A DNA stretch of 64,000 nucleotides from Xenopus tropicalis. Lineage: Eukaryota; Chordata; Amphibia; Anura; Pipidae. A model generated the notes under the pieces. The model was not told where the DNA came from. It made no database searches and worked only from the letters and a program-made list of their open reading frames with translations. The stretch spans positions 116,027,036 through 116,091,035 of the forward strand of contig NC_030677.2 in the NCBI RefSeq assembly GCF_000004195.4, given 5' to 3'. How positions within the stretch are numbered: position 1 is the first letter of the stretch; the number at the start of each line of letters is the position of its first letter. A program made the position numbers and the translations under genes. Positions 57,825 to 64,000 of the stretch are shown piece after piece.

Positions 57825-58358
57825 AGAAAATGCACTACAGCAAGTCCTTGAAAACATTGTGGATCACTGCGCATTCCATCTGGTAAAGAAAGTCTGGACT
57901 GCACCATGCACAGTGTGCTACACCAGTGGTGCTTTCCTTTGACTATAATAGTAAATGGTTTGTGCCAATTCCATCATTTTATATTTTTGGGGAAAAAAAT
58001 ACATGGGTCATTCCTCATATTGTATCCCAGACTCCTCCTTGGCTATGCTCTACCAATAGGTTCCTACGATTATGGGCCAGATTCAATTTTGATGAGAGAA
58101 AACTTTTCTTCTAATTCAGTTCCAGTTTTTCCCATAGACTTCAGTAGAGTTCTCATGTGATAAACAGTGAGATAAGCTTTTCTCATTGAATTGCATCTGG
58201 CTCTAGTGGAAAATCTCAATCCCCTATGTTTGATAAAACCCCAATCTTATCTGAAAATTGGGTTACTTAGCATAAAGTGATATATAGAAAAACAGACAAT
58301 TCTTCTTTCACTGGTGGGTAAGCTCATTAAATACTTTCTGAGTTTGCCAAAGCTACAT
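57825..58358. other. Unique sequence
   Basis: No gene recognised; two overlapping frames at 57906-58160 have no motif. Confidence 0.35.
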
Positions 58359-58361
58359 TAA

Positions 58362-58514
58362 GGGCTCTGGCACATGGGGAGATTAGTCACCCGCGACAAA
58401 TCTCCCTGTTCGCGGGCAACTAATCTCCCCGGATTGCCATCCCACCGGCAAAAATGTAAATCGCATACGCGGCGGCGTGATTTCAGTGACTACTCTCCCC
58501 GTGTGCCAGAGCCC
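58362..58514. mobile_element. Harbinger-type MITE (gggctctggcacac family), copy 1
   Basis: Starts gggctctggcacatggggag and ends ctccccgtgtgccagagccc, flanked by TAA on both sides (58359-58361 and 58515-58517). Interior shares gattagtc, cgcgacaaatctccct and gccatcccaccggc with copy 2. The 3-bp TAA duplication fits Harbinger-type elements. Confidence 0.9.
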
Positions 58515-58704
58515 TAAAGCAATGCAACTGAAAATTTCTTCACACAAAGGAATAATTTTTTTGCATTGCAAATATTTTTCCATAAACAATTTTTTTTACA
58601 TTAAATTTTCTTTTGGGACACCTTTACCTTTGCAGTTTCAGATAGAAACAAAATGTTTGAAAGAGAAATTTCTAGTAATATTTAGCATTTGTTCTCCCAT
58701 TTTA

Positions 58705-59437
58705 GGCTAATGTCCCATGGGGAGATTTAGTCACTGTGATTTTTAAAAAACGAGAGCCAGCGACAAGTCGCTCGTCTTTTCCTAACAAACGATTACTAGC
58801 GATTTCAACAATAGAGCAATTCTATTTCCCGCAAATCCAAGTGTCATATTCCCCGCCCACAATTAGAAATTACATTCAGTGCAATGGGGAAATCGCAGCG
58901 ACTTTCCGCTCAGTGGGTTTTACTTTCAGCGATTCCAATAGTTTTGGATGACAATGCTTTCTTTGTAAAATCCCTTGAAAAGGGGTCTTATAGCAATTCA
59001 GAATGATAAGTGATTTGAAGTAGTATTGTCAGTTTAGGTACTGGCGATTAGGAGATACATTCTTCTCTATGTAGAGACAAAATGAGTGACTTGTTGTTGA
59101 AACTAGGTTTTTAAGGGCTCTGGCACACGGGGAGATTAGTCGCCCGCGACAAATCTCCCTTGTCACGGGCGACTAATCTCCCCGAACTACCATCCCACCG
59201 GCGAACATGTAAGTTGCCGGTGGGATGGTACACGCTGTGCAGGCGATTTCAGCAAATCGCGCCGCCGCGTGTGCCATCCTACCGGCGACTTACATGTTCG
59301 CCGGTGGGATGGCAACTGATGACAACTCGGGGAGATTAGTCGCCCGCGAACAGGGAGATTTGTTGTGGGCGACTAATCTCCCCATGTGCCAGAGCCCTAA
59401 AAAGCACTGTGACTAATCTCTCTGTGGGACATTAGCC
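58705..59437. mobile_element. Harbinger-type MITE (ggctaatgtccca family) with a nested insertion
   Basis: Left end ggctaatgtcccatggggag, right end tctctgtgggacattagcc, flanked by TTA (58702-58704 and 59438-59440). The inner part has gcgacaagtcgctcg and gcgattac words. The element at 59115-59397 lies within it, close to its right end, so the host is about 447 bp without the insertion. Confidence 0.85.
59115..59397. mobile_element. Harbinger-type MITE (gggctctggcacac family), copy 2, nested
   Basis: Starts gggctctggcacacggggag and ends ctccccatgtgccagagccc, flanked by TAA (59112-59114 and 59398-59400). Inside are further inverted pairs: catcccaccggcgaacatgt against acatgttcgccggtgggatg. Several perfect inner repeats suggest that it is young. 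Confidence 0.93.
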
Positions 59438-59440
59438 TTA

Positions 59441-60724
59441 GTATCTAAAATGGCTTAGTATAGGTCCTTTGGAACTTCTCTTACCCCTTGAACTCGGTTA
59501 GCCTTCAAACAAAGGAATGTTAGGCTGTAGCAGGGCATCTCTAATCTGACTTTTTATCTATATTGATACTAAAATGCTGAGGTTTTACTGTGCCATATAG
59601 AGTGTCCCTGCTTATCTGTGACGTATGTTATGCTCTGGGTTTATATAGTTTTGCAAACCATTGTAAAACAAATTTAAAATAAATATATATAACATATAGG
59701 GCATTTCATATATGAGTAAAAAACAAATAAAAATTTATAAGGTAACTCTGCTTTTAGTTAGCTTAGTTCTCATAAATAATGTTTATTTATAATGGAAGCT
59801 CTCCTAGGCTGGTCCATTGATTTATGCCTTAGGCAAAGTATAGGACACAAGATTCAATGTAAGAAAATTAATTGGAAGATTGTACTAAGCATGACTGCAC
59901 AAAGGTCACTTTTCTTTAACCACAACTGCTTGTAATCTTTACAAATAAGACAAATGATGAAGGGGAAAAAGAAAAGAAACTAGCCCATTAAATTCAAATT
60001 AGTTTAGTTTCTCAGCTTCAAACTACATGAATTAGAATGTATTTTCCAACAGACCAAAAAGCCACCATTTATCAAGAAGCATCTCATTGGCTGCCTGCAT
60101 CGCTTTAATTGGCATTTTATACTGCAGAAATGTTCCTGTAACCCTGGGGGATCATTAAATCAACAGGTGTGCTTCTGCCCTGGATCATGGCATCTGTGAC
60201 AGGTTTCTCAATGCCTTTCAGCTCCAATTGTTTCCAAGTGAATTGTGTCCAAAATGGGTGAACGTTTTCAGACGTTCAACAACATGGTGTTCCGAAGCAG
60301 AGCCAGCACATAACAAAGGCTTTTGTTTTAACATTTCACATACAAATGCTGGAAATAGCATGTACTAGAAAACTGTAAATTCAACACTGCAAAAAAAGGA
60401 CTTTTAAGCAGGTATTAGCAGGCTTACAATAGAGATGAGTATGTGCAGTAGCAGTAGTAAGAAGGGCACAGTAGAGGTGTAGAATTTAATATACAATAGT
60501 TGTTGTAAACTTACTTTTAAGCAGCTGCTTGTGTAATCACACAGCAAAAGCAGTTCACATTTTAATAATATACAGTTTTACACATTTTGTGATTTTTTTG
60601 TTTACTTAGGCACAGGTTCATAACTGTCTAGTCATTTACCCTTGTCTTTTGTTATAGCCCCCTGCTGATAGTCTGGGTCTGCACCTGGACTCCACAAAAT
60701 AACAAAGTTGGTACTTTCATGTAT
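59441..60724. other. Unique sequence; candidate conserved block at 59900-60330
   Basis: No repeat end recognised. 59900-60330 has the look of vertebrate conserved non-coding DNA: long runs of even composition with ctttaattggcattttatac, gggatcattaaatcaac and ctgtgacaggtttctcaatg. Confidence 0.3.
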
Positions 60725-61062
60725 TACAGGTATGGGATCCATTATTCGGAAACCTGTTATCCAGGAAGTTCCAAATTATGGAAGGTCATCTCCCATAGAC
60801 TCCATTGTAGACTCCAAGCAAATAATTCCAATTTTTAAATTTGTTTTCTTTTTTCCCTATAATAATAAAACAGAACCTTGTACTTGATCCCAGCTAAGAT
60901 ATAATTACCCCTTATTTGAGGCAAAACAATCCTATTGGGTTTATTCAATATTTAAATAATTTTTAGCAGGCTTAAGTTATGGATATCTAAATTACGGAAA
61001 GATCCCTTATCCTGAAAACCCCAGGTCCTGAGCATTCTGGATAACAGGTCCCATACATATAC
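60725..61062. mobile_element. TA-flanked tacaggtatggga MITE, copy 7
   Basis: Left end tacaggtatgggatccatta intact; right end ggtcccatacatata carries a few changes. Internal order as in copy 2 (reverse of copy 5): accttgtacttgatcccagc, taagatataattacccctta and gaggcaaaacaatcctattg. Confidence 0.88.
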
Positions 61063-61419
61063 TACATAATTCCTAAAATTAGCGCATGGATGTAATAACC
61101 AGTTTTGCAGCCTAGTGGTATAAAGGGGCTAATTTGGCCCTTTCATTATTTTTTCAGTCATTTCAAAGTAAGAGGCAGCATTCAAGAGAAAATCCTCTTC
61201 TACATGGGAAAGCTGAACTATCTGTTGAGAAAAGAAAACTGAAATCAGCTCTTAGAGAGATAGAATGACAGTGTGTTAACTTTATTACAGTACAGCAACA
61301 GACTTTCATTGGGTTCAAATTTTGAACATTTTGTTAACCCCCCTCTAAATTATGAAGGACCTCTGTGCAGTAGCCTAATCTGCAGTTCGGTTTAAACTGG
61401 AGGATGAACTGCCAATTGT
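61063..61419. other. Non-coding sequence
   Basis: Probably the left, decayed part of the Kolobok-type copy that becomes readable at 61420, but no TTAA terminus can be fixed. Confidence 0.3.
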
Positions 61420-61650
61420 GGACATTGTTATTAAGTTTTGTGTTACCCCAAAAATCATGTTGATTCATCAAAATGGAGGATCTAATGTCCATGCCCATGT
61501 ACAGGCTACACAATTATAGACAGTGAGGAGGGAGGTTGAAATGTGAAGTGCACTGACATCTAGTATGTGCTTAATGGAAAGTGAAAGTAACTGCTTGCCC
61601 TACCTCTATGCCTCCTAAAGCTTATATATAATTGAGAGCTCCGATTTGGC
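61420..61650. mobile_element. Kolobok/T2-type MITE fragment
   Basis: gacattgttattaagttttg, tattaccc-type words, ggctacacaattatagacag, gaggagggaggttgaa and tgcttgccctacctctatgc run parallel to 62930-63100 in the better copy. Confidence 0.6.
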
Positions 61651-61684
61651 ATGGATACCAATAAATAATAATATATAAGATATC

Positions 61685-61714
61685 ATCTATCTATCTATCT
61701 CTCTATCTATCTAT
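61685..61714. repeat. (ATCT)n microsatellite
   Basis: About seven units with one CTCT variant. Confidence 0.85.
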
Positions 61715-61923
61715 AATCATTAAAATATATTGGCTTATGTTATTCTGCCAAGTGAGCTCTTTTGAACTAGATTGTTTTGTTTGTGTGTTGGGAGCTACCA
61801 TACTCTTGCACATTAGGACATCCAGTTTAATCTTATCTAAAAACAATAATCTCCATTAGCCACCAACCATAGCTCTAGCAGTAAATAATATATAAATAAA
61901 ATATTCTGTTTCACAATAAATAA

Positions 61924-61928
<5 letters not shown>

Positions 61929-61961
<33 letters not shown>
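61929..61961. repeat. (TA)n microsatellite
   Basis: Pure alternating T and A between A-rich taaataaata words. Confidence 0.9.
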
Positions 61962-61963
<2 letters not shown>

Positions 61964-62010
61964 AATATATATATTTAATATAAATTATATAACATTTATT
62001 TGTTGGGATG

Positions 62011-62222
62011 AATGTATGTATGTCTGTATATCTTTATTTATAAAGTGCTTCTTATGTACGCAGCGCTGTACAGTAGAATGCATTAATGCAAACAGGGTTA
62101 TTAAGATAATAGATAAATACAAAGTATAACAATAAATACAAATAAATACAAGATACAGTTGCAATAAGAGTCAAAAACACAAGATGATGGAGGTCCCTGC
62201 CCCGTAGAGCTTACAATCTATA
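62011..62222 (-). repeat. L2/SINE-like 3' tail, longest copy
   Basis: On the minus strand: gattgtaagctctacggggc, agggacctccatcatctt, then ctgtacagcgctgcgtacat and gcactttataaataaagata, ending in a short acatacat run at 62011-62030. The order matches the plus-strand copies at 12421 and 35545. Confidence 0.72.
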
Positions 62223-62766
62223 TGTTTAACTAGTTGCAAAATACATATGCTTTAGGTTGCTTTCTTACTTTTTAACATCTAGCAATAGGAACAATGCTTT
62301 AAGATGTGCAATAAATATTCAGTAATAAAATGCATTTGTCAAGTAAACGTATTTTCAGGGGTTTGACTAAGAGAATATTTTTGTAACATAACAAGTCCCT
62401 CTAATAGTGCTAAAGAGCTTTGAAACACCAAATATATGGCTGTATTTGAGTTTTTCAGAAAGCATTCTTATGATGATAAAAATTGAGATCTTTACATAAT
62501 GGGTGTCGTATAAATCGTGTTACTAGTTATAATGCAGCATAGCGATGATGTGCAAGCTCCTTAAACTACTTAAATACATACCAACAGAAAAGTGGATTTC
62601 TGAAGAGTCCTTGAATGCTATAATGGAATAGCTGTTCTTCAGTATAAAGTAACTCAACACATTATATTTATTGCATATCCTTCTTCAGAGAATCATATTG
62701 CTACAAAATATCCACATTTCTTCCACATTAAAAAATGTGTAAATAATCTTATTAAAGAACTTGTGG
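62223..62766. other. Unique sequence
   Basis: No gene or repeat recognised. Confidence 0.35.
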
Positions 62767-63187
62767 TTAAAGGGGACCTGTAACTCTAAGAAATCATTCC
62801 AAATTCTTTTCTATTGTGTTTGTCAAGCAAAATAAACTTCACTTATACTATATAAACATTAGAAATCTTGTTTCCATCAGTCCTGGAATTACACAAAAAC
62901 AGCAAGCAGGCAGGCGCCATTTTGTGAACACTATTATTAAGACAAGCTTTGTATTACCCTAAATCTTGTGTGTGTACCAGAATGGCGGCACTGGCTACAC
63001 AATGAGAAGGTGAGGAGGGAGGAGGAAGTTAGTGAGTGTTGAATGGAAAATTAAAATAGTTGTCTTCCCTGCCTAAGGCATAGAGGCGGGGCAGGCAATA
63101 AATGATTGACAGCTGGGATTTTTAAATGCCTTTATAATGATTGCTCTAGTTTTAATCAGCTACAGCAACCAATCAGTATTTACCGCG
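62767..63187. mobile_element. Kolobok/T2-type MITE, left part and body
   Basis: Starts ttaaaggggacctgtaactc (TTAA at 62767-62770); body caggcaggcgccattttgtg, aatggcggcactggctacac, gaggagggaggaggaag and aggcggggcaggc. It passes into the next MITE at about 63187 without a right terminus. Confidence 0.75.
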
Positions 63188-63879
63188 CGACAAATAATTG
63201 TAAATTGTCACTTGCATCAAAAAAATTGTCTTGCTCGTAAATAAAATGACGTGTCAAAAAAAAAGTTCAGCGTGTCGGTTTTTTGACGTGAGCATCAAAA
63301 AATTGTGGCGTGCGTCAAAAAAATTACGCACACCCACAAGAACTTACCCCCAAGTTATACCAGGCATATCCCTATTCCTTTACTTCCCTCCCCCCACCGT
63401 AAATTCCCCTTTTCCTTTACCCCGCTATCCCACATACCTCCCCCCTTCCAAATGTTTTCTTTTTGACTGTATTGCATACTCACCTTCACCATGGGATACC
63501 CCAAAAGGTGCACCTTTTACTAAATGCAAAATAAAAATTATAAATAAAAAAAAAAAAATTACACATGTGAAATGTTTGGGAAGAACATAATTTAAAGCAA
63601 TTCATTAGTTGAATAGATAGTCTAGGTTGCAAAACGGTGTAACATTTGCAAAATGGTGATTTTTTGATGCTCGCATAAGAAACACAATGTGCACAACTTT
63701 TTTCTATGCTTGAAATTCTTTTTGCGCACAGGATAATTTTTTGATGCAGATGACAATTTTTTGACATGTACAACAATTATTTGACGTACAGTGAATTGTT
63801 TTTTGGTGAATTTTGCCGCCTGTTTCGCCAAAAAATTTGCTGAGAATCCATGCCTGCCAAATTATTTCGCCCATTACTA
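63188..63879. mobile_element. MITE with tagtgatgagcgaat-type terminus, copy 4 (expanded)
   Basis: Right end gagaatccatgcctgccaaa then cgcccattacta matches the family. Both halves carry repeated (g)catcaaaaaattg words, as gcatcaaaaaaattgtcttg on the left and gacaattttttgacatgtac on the right, inverted to each other. The centre 63350-63450 is a C-rich, low-complexity insert. The left terminus is lost at the junction with the Kolobok-type copy. Frames in the interval are spurious. Confidence 0.65.
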
Positions 63880-64000
63880 CTCATCAGCTCAGAAAATATA
63901 TCTGCTGGTTCATGTTGTTGGCATGAAGTTCTTCAAATTGCCTCAGGAGGTTAAAAATTTTCTTTCCCTAGCTATAACTACTTTTTCTTTTGAATTCTCT
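63880..64000. other. Unique sequence to window end
   Basis: No feature recognised. Confidence 0.35.

Noticed and set aside
62011..62222. tRNA-derived SINE head or tRNA gene
   Set aside because: No A box/B box pair or cloverleaf can be read; only the tail part of the retroposon is present.
63231..63590. 119-codon frame rich in proline
   Set aside because: It runs through the C-rich, low-complexity centre and repeated arms of a MITE.

Overview
The window looks like vertebrate non-coding DNA, most probably from a clawed frog (Xenopus; the species cannot be settled by eye). The evidence is AT-rich sequence full of small DNA transposons of kinds typical of Xenopus: Kolobok/T2-type elements bounded by TTAAAGG...CCTTTAA, hAT-type elements with 8-bp target duplications, Harbinger-type elements flanked by TAA or TTA, and TA-flanked MITEs. 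There are also CR1/L2-like, L1-like and Penelope-like retrotransposon remnants. I found no intact host protein gene, no tRNA or rRNA gene, no CRISPR and nothing prokaryotic. The open frames longer than 60 codons are either decayed transposon proteins or chance frames inside repeats.

Layout. 1-3 kb: end of a CGAAAA-rich MITE, a 58-bp minisatellite split by another MITE, and a LINE reverse-transcriptase remnant. 4.4-7.5 kb: a decayed BED-finger/hAT transposase, next to which a 1463-bp Tc1-like transposon with its own broken transposase has landed. 7.7-16.6 kb: TA-flanked MITEs, a CR1-like 3' end, a hairpin element carrying a donor-like splice site, an isolated exon-like frame, and two MITE families joined end to end. 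16.6-23.6 kb: long dull stretches, a complete Kolobok-type element, an inverted MITE junction, and a Penelope-like remnant with a hammerhead-like hairpin beside a CR1-like 3' end. 24-31 kb: unique DNA with scattered MITEs and two hAT-type elements. 31-37.5 kb: densely nested DNA transposons. 39 kb: an L1-like 3' end. 39.6-56 kb: mostly unique DNA with sparse Kolobok-type elements and several blocks that resemble conserved regulatory DNA. 56-64 kb: nested hAT-in-Kolobok and Harbinger-in-Harbinger insertions, more MITEs and microsatellites.

No genes work together here. The biology on view is insertion, nesting, internal deletion and decay of transposons in an intergenic or intronic setting. The points most worth checking are the hammerhead-like hairpins tied to Penelope-like remnants, the clean nested insertions with target duplications (usable for relative dating), the BED/hAT remnant, and the repeat-free blocks that may be conserved enhancers. 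Assignments to repeat families rest on terminal sequences, target duplications and recalled family features; no database search was run.
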